64,000 nucleotides of DNA, taken from the NCBI RefSeq assembly GCF_018122655.1, contig NZ_JAGRQC010000004.1, positions 434,001 to 498,000 on the forward strand, read 5' to 3'. Positions within the stretch are counted from its first letter, which is position 1. The number at the start of each line of letters is the position of its first letter. Positions 8,185 through 16,909 of this stretch are shown here, one piece after another. This DNA is from Stakelama marina (GTDB lineage Bacteria; Pseudomonadota; Alphaproteobacteria; Sphingomonadales; Sphingomonadaceae). The translations under genes were made by a program, and so were the position numbers. The notes under the pieces are model-generated. The model saw only the letters and a list, made by a program, of their open reading frames with translations, did no database searches and was not told the origin of the DNA.

Positions 8185-8260
8185 CATTTCGCAACCGTTT
8201 TGCCGGAACGCGCCCTCGCGCCAGCCGTTGACCTATCGAATCTTCACGAGAGGAAGCGAC

Positions 8261-8548
8261 ATGGCAGACGACAAGACGGGGATCGACGAGCGCGCCAAGG
8301 ACAGCATGTCGGTGGCACCGCCCGAACCCGAAAGCGAAGCCGATGTGGCCAAGCGCCACAAGGAAAAGTCGATCGAGGAGCGCCTCCAGCGCAATCCCGA
8401 AAGCAAGCAGGCGCGGCTCGACGAGGGCGTCGAGGAATCGATGGACGCCTCCGATCCGCCTGCGACGACGCAGCCTGTTCACTCGCACGATCCCGCCCCG
8501 TCCTCGGGATATGACGAGGAGGCGGAACGCAAGCGGCAGAAGGACTGA
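8261..8548 (+). CDS. Small charged hypothetical protein
   Basis: A 95-aa hydrophilic protein (MADDKTGIDERAKDSM at its start) made almost wholly of Asp, Glu, Lys, Arg, Pro and Ser. It has no membrane segment, no signal peptide and no cysteine, and is probably disordered in part. A clear GAGAGGAAG ribosome site precedes the ATG at 8261 and supports that it is expressed. The CDF transporter begins 42 bases after its stop on the same strand, so a shared transcript is possible. I do not recognise a family. Confidence 0.7.
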   Translation: MADDKTGIDERAKDSMSVAPPEPESEADVAKRHKEKSIEERLQRNPESKQARLDEGVEESMDASDPPATTQPVHSHDPAPSSGYDEEAERKRQKD

Positions 8549-8590
8549 CCGTTGATGACCTGCCACCGCCGGAACGGCCTCGACTGACCG

Positions 8591-9586
8591 ATGGCCGCGA
8601 GACAGGGCGGCGCCGGCTGGCGCGAACATATCGTCATCTATGCGGCGCTGGCGGCCAATATCGGCATCGCCATCGCCAAGTTCATCGCCGCGAGCATCAC
8701 CGGTTCGTCGTCGATGCTGACCGAGGGATTTCACTCGGTCGTCGACAGCGGCAATCAGGTGTTGCTGCTCTACGGCGAACACCGCGCGAAAAAGGCTCCC
8801 GACCGGCGTCATCCCTTCGGCTATGGCCGCGAGCTCTATTTCTGGAGCTTCATCGTCGCGATCCTGATCTTCGCGGCGGGCGCCGCTTTTTCGATGTACG
8901 AAGGCTATATGCACATCGTCGAGCCGGAAGAACTGACCAGCGCGACGGTCAATTACGTCGTGCTGGGCGTCGCGTTCGTGCTTGAGGGCGCGTCCTGGGT
9001 GACCGCCGTGCGCGAATTTTCCAAGGCGAAGGGCGATGTCGGCTGGTGGCAGGCGGTCCGCGAATCGAAGGACCCGAGCGGGTTCGTCGTACTGTTCGAA
9101 GACAGTGCGGCGCTTTCCGGTCTGATCGTCGCGGCGCTTGGCGTATATTTAAGCCATGCGCTGAACATGCCGAAGATCGACGGCATGGCGTCGGTCGTGA
9201 TCGGCCTGATCCTCGCGCTGGTGGCGACGCTGCTCGCGCGTGAGGCCAAGGGGCTGCTGATCGGCGAGCCCGCCGATCCCAAGGCCATTGTCGCGATCCG
9301 CGAGATCGTCGCCGGGCACCGCGGCATCACCGCGGTCAATCACGTCCGCACGATCCACACCTCGCCCGAAAGCGTGTTCGTCGCGATCAGCGCCGATTTC
9401 GACGACGACCTGCCGATGGGCGAGGCGGAAAGCATGATCGAGACGATCGAACAGGCGCTGCGCGACCGCATGCCGCATCTGTCCTCCATCTATATCCGGC
9501 CGGAAAAGGCCGAGGACACGATGGAGCACGAAGATGCGGGCGACGGCCTGCGCGGCAGCGGTCCGGCGCTCGCCTCAGGAGGCTGA
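8591..9586 (+). CDS. Cation diffusion facilitator family metal transporter
   Basis: A 331-aa CDF exporter expected to move Zn2+ or another divalent metal from the cytoplasm in exchange for protons. It has about six membrane spans, the first metal motif in MLTEGFHSVVDSGNQ (H-x3-D, near residues 46-53), the loop RRHPFGYGRELYFW, and a C-terminal cytoplasmic domain with VRTIHTSPESVFVAISADF. The second metal site reads FEDSAALSG rather than the common HxxxD, as in the ZnT9-like branch, so its ion preference is uncertain. The 3' end overlaps the convergent amidohydrolase gene by 12 bases. Confidence 0.92.
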   Translation: MAARQGGAGWREHIVIYAALAANIGIAIAKFIAASITGSSSMLTEGFHSVVDSGNQVLLLYGEHRAKKAPDRRHPFGYGRELYFWSFIVAILIFAAGAAFSMYEGYMHIVEPEELTSATVNYVVLGVAFVLEGASWVTAVREFSKAKGDVGWWQAVRESKDPSGFVVLFEDSAALSGLIVAALGVYLSHALNMPKIDGMASVVIGLILALVATLLAREAKGLLIGEPADPKAIVAIREIVAGHRGITAVNHVRTIHTSPESVFVAISADFDDDLPMGEAESMIETIEQALRDRMPHLSSIYIRPEKAEDTMEHEDAGDGLRGSGPALASGG

Positions 9587-10900
9587 CGGTTTCAGCACGT
9601 CGAGCGCGGCGGCGGTCATCGCCTCGGTCGCGGTTCCGATGACGGCCTCGGCGTCGGGCGCCCATTTCGCGCTGTGCAGCGACGGCAGGTCGAGCTTGCC
9701 CGCCTGCGATGCCGCCCATTGGTCCTTCGGCACCCCGCCGACCCAGAAGATCATGCTGTCGATCGACTTGTCGGCCAGGTGAAAGCGGCCGAAATCCTCT
9801 CCGCCCATTACCGCCGGCGCCTCTATCACGCGCTTGTCGCCGAACCGCTTGCCGAACAGCTTGAGCATGTGCTCGCTGAATTCGGGCGAGTTATAGGCCG
9901 ACGGCGTGAATTCGTCCTTCACCTCGACCGTCGGCAGCTTGTCCTTCGGAATGCCCGCGGCCAGCGCCTCGCCCTCGGCGATACGGCGGATGCCGTCGAG
10001 CAGCTGCTGCCGGACCTCGGGCGTGTAGCTGCGCACGGTCAGCAGCAGCTTCGCTTCGTCGGGGATGACGTTGTGCTTGGCGCCCGCGCGGAAGCTGCCG
10101 ACGGTGACGACCGCGGGCGACTGCGGATCGACCTCTCGGCTGACCAGCGTCTGAAGTTTGCCGACGATCGCCGCGCCCAGCACGATCGGGTCCTTGGTCG
10201 CCTGCGGATAGGCGCCGTGCCCGCCGACGCCGTGGACGGTGATATCGACCGAATCGACATTGGCGAGCGCGTAGCCGGGGTGGATGCCGATCGTGCCCGC
10301 CGGCAGCGACGCGCTGTCGTGAAAGGCGAGCGCATGGGTCGGGTGCGGGAAGCGCTTGAAGAGTCCGTCCTCGAGCATCATCTTCGCGCCCTTGCCGACT
10401 TCCTCCGCGGGTTGGAGGATCATGACGAGCGTTCCCGACCATTTGTCCTTCATCGCGGCAAGGTTGCGCATCGTGCCGACCCAGCTCGCCATGTGCGTGT
10501 CGTGGCCGCAGGCGTGCATGACGCCCGTTTCGATGCCTTCGCCACTGGTCGCGATGACCTTTGACGCGAAGGGGAGGCCGGTTTCCTCGGTCACCGGCAG
10601 CGCGTCCATGTCGGAGCGGATGAGGAGCGTCGGGCCGGCGCCGTTCTTCATTACCGCAACGACACCGTTGCCGCCGACATGCTCGGTCACGTCATAGCCC
10701 GCCGCGCGCGCCATCGCGGCAAGCTTCGCCGCCGTCTTCGTCTCGTGCAGGCTCAGTTCGGGATGCGCGTGGAGATCGCGGTAGATGTCGATGAGCTGCG
10801 GCAGCTTGGCAGCGGTTGCATCGTGAACGGCGTCGGCCGCGGCGGGCGTGGTCGAAAGCAGCGCCAGTGCTGCGCCGGCGAGTGCGAAAGAACGGATCAT
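9575..10900 (-). CDS. Secreted M20 family amidohydrolase / metallopeptidase
   Basis: A 441-aa protein with a signal peptide (about residues 1-22, ending PAAADA) and an M20D amidohydrolase fold. Metal ligands are visible: HACGHDTHM with Cys131 and His133, QPAEE with Glu166-Glu167, a central His in FHDSASLPAG, and MGGEDFGRF near the C-terminus. Relatives split N-acyl amino acids, hippurate or indole-acetyl conjugates; the periplasmic signal suggests peptide or acyl-amino-acid salvage outside the cytoplasm. The substrate is not predictable. The DUF4396 gene lies upstream on the same strand, 68 bases away. Confidence 0.92.
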   Translation of the reverse strand: MIRSFALAGAALALLSTTPAAADAVHDATAAKLPQLIDIYRDLHAHPELSLHETKTAAKLAAMARAAGYDVTEHVGGNGVVAVMKNGAGPTLLIRSDMDALPVTEETGLPFASKVIATSGEGIETGVMHACGHDTHMASWVGTMRNLAAMKDKWSGTLVMILQPAEEVGKGAKMMLEDGLFKRFPHPTHALAFHDSASLPAGTIGIHPGYALANVDSVDITVHGVGGHGAYPQATKDPIVLGAAIVGKLQTLVSREVDPQSPAVVTVGSFRAGAKHNVIPDEAKLLLTVRSYTPEVRQQLLDGIRRIAEGEALAAGIPKDKLPTVEVKDEFTPSAYNSPEFSEHMLKLFGKRFGDKRVIEAPAVMGGEDFGRFHLADKSIDSMIFWVGGVPKDQWAASQAGKLDLPSLHSAKWAPDAEAVIGTATEAMTAAALDVLKPSAS

Positions 10901-10968
10901 GAGTGCCCCCTGGTCTTTGTCGGCGCAGTCTTTCGCGCGCCGCGGACAAAGGCAAGGGGGCACGCGGC

Positions 10969-11667
10969 CTACATCTTCTCTTTCAGTCCCGCCTTCACCA
11001 GCCACCAGTTGGTCGGATAGGCGGTGGCGAAACCGGCGAGCATCGCGATCTGCATCAGCCACCAGAATTCGGGCGTGTTGACCTCTGCCACACCGCCATA
11101 GGCGGGCTTGAACCACAGGAACTGGCCGATGGCCATCAGGCCGTACATGCCGACCTGCCAGCTGGTGATCGACAGCGTGTCGGCCTTCACCGCGGCCCAG
11201 ATGCCCTCGCCGACGCCCAGATCGCGCATCGGTGCGATGGTGAAATACTGGAAGACGATACCGATCAGAAAGGCGAGGATATAGTCGGGGATCCACACGG
11301 CGAACGTCTTTTCGGCGAAGATTCCGTGCCAGCCGAAAAATACCGCGATTGCGGGCAGGGCAAATGCTGCCCATTCAACGATGATGTCGCCCAATGTGCA
11401 GCCCGCGCCACAATGCGATGCGCCCTTGGCGACCGCGATATGCATCGGTGGTTCATCGGACTGACTGCCGTCGTTGCGGCCGAAGCTCTGGTAGAAGGCG
11501 AGCCAGACGACGCTGCCGAACAGCGCGGTCAGCGGCCAGACCAGATTCATAATCCACATTTTCTGGGGATGGCGGACCTCGTCTATTGCAATATATGCCG
11601 CGCAAACGAATCCCAGCACCAGCGATATCGTCGCAAGTGTATGAAGCCATGCAGGAAAAATGACCAA
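10969..11667 (-). CDS. DUF4396 membrane protein
   Basis: A 232-aa membrane protein with about five to six spans. The conserved core ASHCGAGCTLGDIIVEW (near residues 83-99) with its Cys-x3-Cys pair, and the long hydrophobic stretches after it, mark the DUF4396 family. These proteins are often near copper or redox genes, so a metal-related role is possible, but no function is established. The ATG at 11667 gives a start of MVIFPAWLHTLATISLVLGF, which is already membrane-like. The region upstream separates it from divergent topA. Confidence 0.85.
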   Translation of the reverse strand: MVIFPAWLHTLATISLVLGFVCAAYIAIDEVRHPQKMWIMNLVWPLTALFGSVVWLAFYQSFGRNDGSQSDEPPMHIAVAKGASHCGAGCTLGDIIVEWAAFALPAIAVFFGWHGIFAEKTFAVWIPDYILAFLIGIVFQYFTIAPMRDLGVGEGIWAAVKADTLSITSWQVGMYGLMAIGQFLWFKPAYGGVAEVNTPEFWWLMQIAMLAGFATAYPTNWWLVKAGLKEKM

Positions 11668-11795
11668 ATGATCCTCCTTTTTGCATAGCTAACTCATCAG
11701 GCGGCGCGATGATCCCGGTAGGCAGCGCCTTGACTAGGCGCTAGGGGGCTCCCCATCCTCATGCGCACACACGTCAAGGACCGCGTCACACCCCC

Positions 11796-14324
11796 ATGCA
11801 GCTTGTCATCGTCGAATCGCCCGCCAAGGCGAAGACCATCGAGAAATATCTGGGCAAGGACTACCGTGTCCTCGCGAGCTACGGCCATGTCCGCGACCTG
11901 CCGCCCAAGGATGGATCGGTCGATCCCGATGACGGCTTCGCAATGCAGTGGGAGCCCTATGCCGACAAGTCGAAGCAGCTGAAGGCGATCGCCGACGAGG
12001 CGAAAAAGGCCGACCGCCTGATCCTCGCCACCGACCCCGACCGCGAGGGCGAGGCGATTTCGTGGCATGTGCAGGAGGTGTTGGCGAAGAAGAAGGCGCT
12101 CCCCAAGGAGGTCGAGCGCGTCACCTTCAACGCCATCACGAAAAAGGCCGTGACCGACGCGATGGCGCATCCGCGCGGGCTCGATACCGACCTGATCGAC
12201 GCCTACCGCGCGCGCCGGGCGCTCGATTATCTCGTCGGCTTCACGCTGTCGCCGGTCCTGTGGCGCAAGCTGCCCGGCGCGAAATCGGCGGGCCGTGTGC
12301 AGTCGGTGGCGCTGCGCCTGATCGTCGAGCGCGAGCGCGAGATCGAGGCCTTCGTCCCGCAGGAATACTGGTCGGTCACCGCCGACATGGAACAGGACGG
12401 CACCGGCTTCGAGGCGCGGCTGGTGCGCTTCGAAGGCGACAAGATCGACCGGCTGTCGATCGGCGACGAAGCCACCGCGAAGCGCGCCAAGGAAGCGGTC
12501 GAGGCAGGGCGTTTCTCGGTTGCGAAAGTCGAAACCAAGCCCGGCACCCGCAATCCGCCGCCGCCCTTCACGACTTCGACACTGCAACAGGAAGCGGCGC
12601 GCAAGCTAGGTTTCTCGGCCAGCCATACGATGCGCATCGCCCAGTCGCTCTACGAGGACGGTGCGATCACCTATATGCGTACCGACGGCGTGCAGATGGA
12701 CGGCAGCGCCATTTCCGACGCGCGGCGCGCGATCTCTGCGCGCTATGACGGCAGTTACGTTCCCGAAAAGCCGCGCCAGTATCAGACCAAGGCCAAGAAT
12801 GCGCAGGAAGCGCACGAGGCGATCCGCCCGACCGATTTTTCCAAGGACCGCGCCGGTTCGGGCGATCATGGTCGCCTGTACGACCTGATCTTCAAGCGCG
12901 CGCTCGCCAGCCAGATGGCCTCGGCACGGCTCGAACGCACCACGGTCGAACTCGAGGACGGCACGGGTCGCACCGCGCTGCGCGCGACGGGTCAGGTGGT
13001 GCTCTTCCCCGGTTTCATGGCGCTCTACGAAGAAGGGCGCGACGATTCGCAGGACGAGGATTCGCGCCGCCTGCCAATGCTGCGCGAGGGCGATTCGCCC
13101 GCCAAAAAAGGCGTGCGCTCGGAACAGCATTTCACCCAGCCGCCGCCGCGCTTTTCGGAAGCGTCGCTGGTCAAGCAGCTCGAGGAGCTGGGTATCGGCC
13201 GGCCTTCGACCTATGCCTCGATCATCCAGGTCCTCAAGGACCGTTCCTATGTCCGCACCGAAAAGAACCGCTTCTTCGCCGAGGAAACGGGGCGGCTGCT
13301 GATCGCCTTTCTCGAACGCTTCTTCCAGAAATATGTGAATTACGATTTCACCGCCGATCTGGAGGAGGAACTCGACGACGTATCGGGCGGACGCGCCGAA
13401 TGGCAGGCGGTGCTCGATCAGTTCTGGCGCGACTTCAAGCCGCGCACGACCGAGGTGATGGATTTCAAGCCGTCCGAGGTGACGGCCGAACTCGACAAGT
13501 TCCTGGAACCCTATCTCTTCCCACCCAAGGCCGATGGCAGCGATCCGCGCGCGTGCCCCAATTGCGGCGACGGGAAGCTCGCACTGCGCGGCGGCAAGTT
13601 CGGGCCGTTTGTCGCATGCTCCAACTATCCCGAGTGCAAGTTCACCCGCGCCTTTGCCCAGCCGGGCGTGGCGGCGGAGGATACGGGGCCTGAGACGCTC
13701 GGTACCGATCCCGAGACGGGGCTGCCGGTCGAGCGCAAGTCGGGGCGCTTCGGCCCCTATATCCAGCTTGGCGAGGGCAAGGAGGCGAAGCGTGCCTCGA
13801 TCCCCAAGGATCTGCCTGGCGATCTCGATCTCGAATGGGCGCTCAAGCTGCTCTCGCTGCCGCGCGTCATCGGTGACCATCCCGAGACCGGCAAGCCGAT
13901 CGAGGCGTCGATCGGACGCTACGGCCCCTATCTGCGCCATGACGGCAAATATGCCCGGCTCGGATCGACCGAAGAGGTGTTCGAGACCGGCATGAACGCC
14001 GCGGTGGTGAAGCTCGCCGAAGCGGCGGAGAAGGGGCCGCGTGCGCGGGGCAGCCGCGAACCGCTGAAGGTGCTCGGCAAGCATCCGCGCACCGAGGAAG
14101 AGATCAAGCTGATGGAGGGCCGCTACGGCGCCTATGTCACTGACGGCACGGTCAACGCGACGCTGCCCAAGACGATCGACAAGGACGCGCTGACGCTCGA
14201 AGAGGCGGCGCAGCTCATCGACGACAAGGCGGCGAAGGGTCCAGCGAAGAAGAAGGGTGCGAAGAAGAAGGCCGCGCCCAAGAAAAAGGCACCGGCGAAG
14301 AAGAAGGCCGCACCGAAGGAATAA
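11796..14324 (+). CDS. topA: DNA topoisomerase I (type IA)
   Basis: An 842-aa type IA topoisomerase that relaxes negative supercoils by single-strand passage. The Toprim domain begins at the N-terminus (VIVESPAKAKTIEKYLG) and holds ATDPDREGEAISWH near residues 72-85. The catalytic tyrosine is Tyr293 in GAITYMRTDG. A C4 zinc motif (CPNC...CSNYPEC) is near 587-616, followed by topoisomerase C-terminal repeats, and the protein ends in a Lys/Ala-rich tail (KKKGAKKKAAPKKK and so on) typical of alphaproteobacteria. Length and order are normal. Confidence 0.97.
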   Translation: MQLVIVESPAKAKTIEKYLGKDYRVLASYGHVRDLPPKDGSVDPDDGFAMQWEPYADKSKQLKAIADEAKKADRLILATDPDREGEAISWHVQEVLAKKKALPKEVERVTFNAITKKAVTDAMAHPRGLDTDLIDAYRARRALDYLVGFTLSPVLWRKLPGAKSAGRVQSVALRLIVEREREIEAFVPQEYWSVTADMEQDGTGFEARLVRFEGDKIDRLSIGDEATAKRAKEAVEAGRFSVAKVETKPGTRNPPPPFTTSTLQQEAARKLGFSASHTMRIAQSLYEDGAITYMRTDGVQMDGSAISDARRAISARYDGSYVPEKPRQYQTKAKNAQEAHEAIRPTDFSKDRAGSGDHGRLYDLIFKRALASQMASARLERTTVELEDGTGRTALRATGQVVLFPGFMALYEEGRDDSQDEDSRRLPMLREGDSPAKKGVRSEQHFTQPPPRFSEASLVKQLEELGIGRPSTYASIIQVLKDRSYVRTEKNRFFAEETGRLLIAFLERFFQKYVNYDFTADLEEELDDVSGGRAEWQAVLDQFWRDFKPRTTEVMDFKPSEVTAELDKFLEPYLFPPKADGSDPRACPNCGDGKLALRGGKFGPFVACSNYPECKFTRAFAQPGVAAEDTGPETLGTDPETGLPVERKSGRFGPYIQLGEGKEAKRASIPKDLPGDLDLEWALKLLSLPRVIGDHPETGKPIEASIGRYGPYLRHDGKYARLGSTEEVFETGMNAAVVKLAEAAEKGPRARGSREPLKVLGKHPRTEEEIKLMEGRYGAYVTDGTVNATLPKTIDKDALTLEEAAQLIDDKAAKGPAKKKGAKKKAAPKKKAPAKKKAAPKE

Positions 14325-14325
14325 G

Positions 14326-14466
14326 TCCTCCCCGCACGGGGAGCGGACCATCCGTCAGCCTGGTGGAGAGGCGTGGCGGCACGCGGTCGCGTCGCCGATC
14401 CACCGACGCACGCTCGGCGCTTCCTTCTACGACCCGCGTCGCGGGCACCTCCCCGGTACGGGAGGA
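14326..14466. repeat. Dispersed palindromic repeat (CTCCCC/GGGGAG type)
   Basis: The stretch between topA and the next gene is bounded by two small palindromes: CTCCCC-gcac-GGGGAG at 14328-14343 and CCTCCC-cggtac-GGGAGG at 14448-14465. Between them is CCCGCG-t-CGCGGG (near 14433) and GGTGGAGAGGCG. This matches, in decayed form, a palindromic element I recognise from many sphingomonad intergenic regions. It lies 2 bases after the topA stop and may double as its transcript end. Confidence 0.7.
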
Positions 14467-14473
14467 TTAAGAT

Positions 14474-14770
14474 TTACGCCGCGCGGCGGTTCGCGGTCTG
14501 CAGCCAGGCGCGGGCCTGCTTCTGCGCCTCGGCGATGTCGGCCGAAGACATGTCCTCGGCGATCTCCGCGCGGCATTCCTGCGCGCGCGAATTGCCGTTG
14601 AGCGCTGCCAGGTTGAACCATTTATGCGCTTCGATCAGGTCGATATCGGCACCTGCGGCACCGCTGGAATAGACCATCCCGAGTTCGAAACAGGCTTCGA
14701 CGTTACCACGCGCTGCATCCTGCAGCCGGCTTTCAATCAGAAATCGTGCGCTCTTGAGGCTGTTGCCCAT
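14474..14770 (-). CDS. SEL1-like repeat protein
   Basis: A 98-aa protein containing a Sel1-type (TPR-like) helical repeat: DAARGNVEACFELGMVYSSG, then IEAHKWFNLAALNGNSRAQ. Such repeats bind other proteins. It is much shorter than typical Sel1 proteins, with about two repeats, no signal peptide and no membrane segment. ATG at 14770 is preferred to a TTG 21 bases upstream because AAGGGGAT lies before it. Partner and role are unknown. Confidence 0.8.
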   Translation of the reverse strand: MGNSLKSARFLIESRLQDAARGNVEACFELGMVYSSGAAGADIDLIEAHKWFNLAALNGNSRAQECRAEIAEDMSSADIAEAQKQARAWLQTANRRAA

Positions 14771-14843
14771 GACGCCATCCCCTTTTGACAATTCGTCATG
14801 GGGACGGTTTTGACCTTACGTTTTCAACAAATGGTTAATTCGA

Positions 14844-15692
14844 TTAACCGTAGTGTTCCAGAGCCACGGGAATGTTGTCGATCAGCCGTGTTCCGCCGAT
14901 CCGCGCGGCGGCAAGCAGGCGCGACGGCTTTTCGGGATCGTGCGGGCCGAGCGTGCCTTCCTCGACAATGTCGACATAGTCGATTTCGAACCCGGCCTTG
15001 GTCAGCATTTCGCGCGCCTGGTCCAGCGCCGCCTGCACGTCGCCGCCGCGGGCGATGTCGCGCGCGGCGATACCGAGCGCCCGGGGCAGGGCGACCGCCT
15101 TCTTGCGGTCCTCGTCGATCAGATAGATGTTGCGCGACGACATGGCGAGGCCGTCATCCTCGCGCTGCGTGGGCACGCCGATAATGTCGATTCCGAAATC
15201 CAGATCGGCGACCATCTTCCGGATGACGGCGAGCTGCTGGTAATCCTTTTCACCGAACAGCGCGACATCGGGCCGGACCTGATTGAACAATTTGGCGACG
15301 ACGGTTGCGACGCCGTCGAAATGCCCCGGCCGGGCGGCGCCGTCATAGAGTTCGGTAATGCCGCCGACCGATACGGTGGTGGCGAAACCGTCGGGATACA
15401 TTTCTTCCACCGTCGGCATCCACAGCACATCGACATTGGCGTCTGAGAGCATGCGCGAGTCGGCCTGTTCACGGCGGGGATAGCGGTCGAGATCCTCGCT
15501 CGGGCCGAACTGCATGGGATTGACGAAGATCGACACGACGACATGGTCCGCGGCGTGCTTGGCGGCTTCGACCAGCGCCATGTGGCCGGCATGGAGCGCG
15601 CCCATGGTCGGCACCAGCGCGATGCGCTTGCCGTCGCTGCGCAGCGCGGCGAGATGTTCGTTCAGCTCGGTCGATTGACGGATGGTTTGCAC
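14844..15692 (-). CDS. panC: Pantoate--beta-alanine ligase
   Basis: A 282-aa cytoplasmic enzyme of vitamin B5 and coenzyme A synthesis that joins pantoate and beta-alanine with ATP. Family motifs are all present: PTMGALHAGHMALV near residues 28-41, FVNPMQFGPSEDLDRYPR, LFGEKDYQQLAVI, and MSSRNIYL. Length is typical. It is transcribed alone and diverges from mipZ at 15764. Confidence 0.97.
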   Translation of the reverse strand: MQTIRQSTELNEHLAALRSDGKRIALVPTMGALHAGHMALVEAAKHAADHVVVSIFVNPMQFGPSEDLDRYPRREQADSRMLSDANVDVLWMPTVEEMYPDGFATTVSVGGITELYDGAARPGHFDGVATVVAKLFNQVRPDVALFGEKDYQQLAVIRKMVADLDFGIDIIGVPTQREDDGLAMSSRNIYLIDEDRKKAVALPRALGIAARDIARGGDVQAALDQAREMLTKAGFEIDYVDIVEEGTLGPHDPEKPSRLLAAARIGGTRLIDNIPVALEHYG

Positions 15693-15763
15693 GCCTTACA
15701 GGGCTCCGATATGGATGGTGGGCGGCCTTCTATGGGGGCGGCCCGCATCGATCAACTGGGGAT

Positions 15764-16567
15764 ATGGACGTTTTGGGCAACGGATCGGACCGATTGCACG
15801 TAATCGTGTTCGCCAACGAAAAGGGCGGCACGGGCAAATCGACTACCGCGGTGCATACCGCGATCGCACTCGCGGCGCGCGGGGCGCGCGTGTCCGCCTT
15901 CGACCTCGACCACCGCCAGCGCACGCTGGGGCGTTATCTCGACAATCGCGCGATTACGATGGAACGCAGCGGCCGGACGCTGCCGATGCCGCGCCATGCG
16001 ACGCATGACGGCGAAAGCATGTCGGTGTTCGAGGAAAAGCTCGAGGAACTGAGCCGCGATGCAGATTATCTGGTCATCGACACGCCCGGGCGCGACGACG
16101 AATTCGCGCGAATCGCGATCACCAACGCCGATACGCTGGTCACGCCGATGAACGACAGTTTCGTCGATTTCGACCTGATCGGCCAGGTCGATCCCGACAG
16201 TTTCAAGGTCACGCGGCCGAGCTTCTATTCCGAACTCGTGTGGCAGTCGCGTACCAAGCGCGCCAAGGCCGATGGCAGCACGATCGACTGGGTCGTGCTG
16301 AGGAACCGACTGCAATATGTCGAGGCGCGCAACATGCGCCGCGTGTCCGAGGCGATCGATGCGCTCGCCAAGCGCGTTGGTTTCCGCGTCATCAGCGGCC
16401 TTTCCGAGCGCGTTATCTATCGCGAGCTGTTTCCCAAGGGGCTGACCATGCTCGACGCCAAGGAATTCGGCTCGATGGGGCTGAGCCATGTCGCCGCACG
16501 GCAGGAATTGCGCGAGATGATGGCCGGGCTGTCGCTCCCCGAACCGGCGATGGCGAAGACCGCCTGA
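15764..16567 (+). CDS. mipZ: MipZ-type ParA-like division ATPase
   Basis: A 267-aa deviant-Walker ATPase that forms a gradient from the cell poles and blocks FtsZ assembly away from mid-cell in alphaproteobacteria. The P loop is NEKGGTGKST at residues 18-27, with the extra lysine (Lys20) of the ParA/MinD class. It also has FDLDHRQRTLGRYL and the switch motif LVIDTPGRDDEFAR. The start gives a short N-terminal tail before the first strand. Its stop overlaps the start of the J-domain gene (TGATG), so the two are coupled. Confidence 0.93.
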   Translation: MDVLGNGSDRLHVIVFANEKGGTGKSTTAVHTAIALAARGARVSAFDLDHRQRTLGRYLDNRAITMERSGRTLPMPRHATHDGESMSVFEEKLEELSRDADYLVIDTPGRDDEFARIAITNADTLVTPMNDSFVDFDLIGQVDPDSFKVTRPSFYSELVWQSRTKRAKADGSTIDWVVLRNRLQYVEARNMRRVSEAIDALAKRVGFRVISGLSERVIYRELFPKGLTMLDAKEFGSMGLSHVAARQELREMMAGLSLPEPAMAKTA

Positions 16568-16851
16568 TGGCGAAACTCGTCATCGTCATCACGCTGGGCG
16601 TGATGATTTATATGTGGTGGCGACGATCGGCGATCCGCGCCGCGATCCACGAGCCGGTGAGCGTGCCGACGCGGGAGGAGCGCGAGGCACGGGAAGTGCT
16701 CGGCGTTGGCGAGAATGCCGATGCGGCGACGATCCGCGCGGCGCACAAGCGGTTGATCGCGGACGTGCATCCCGATCGGGGAGGCTCGGCCGATCGCGCA
16801 CGGCGTATCAACGCGGCGCGCGACGTGCTGCTGCGGCGCAAGGGCGGTTGA
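16567..16851 (+). CDS. Membrane-anchored J-domain protein
   Basis: A 94-aa protein with an N-terminal membrane segment (about residues 3-18, LVIVITLGVMIYMWWRR) and a C-terminal J domain (about 42-92) containing the essential HPD tripeptide in LIADVHPDRGGS. J domains stimulate the ATPase of DnaK-type Hsp70. The anchor suggests it recruits chaperone to the membrane. The ATG overlaps the mipZ stop by one base, and this pairing looks like a conserved unit. Confidence 0.87.
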   Translation: MAKLVIVITLGVMIYMWWRRSAIRAAIHEPVSVPTREEREAREVLGVGENADAATIRAAHKRLIADVHPDRGGSADRARRINAARDVLLRRKGG

Positions 16852-16909
16852 ACTTTCCCCCCGGCTGGTGAATTGAGCGGGCACATTCCAAAATGCCGGG
16901 AGGCCCGCA

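Noticed and set aside
14228..14320. Lys/Ala repeat at the end of topA as a tandem array
   Set aside because: It is the normal basic tail of alphaproteobacterial topoisomerase I, in frame and of common length.
12606..14351. 581-codon frame antisense to topA
   Set aside because: Shadow of topA codon bias; the product has no known pattern while topA has all its motifs.
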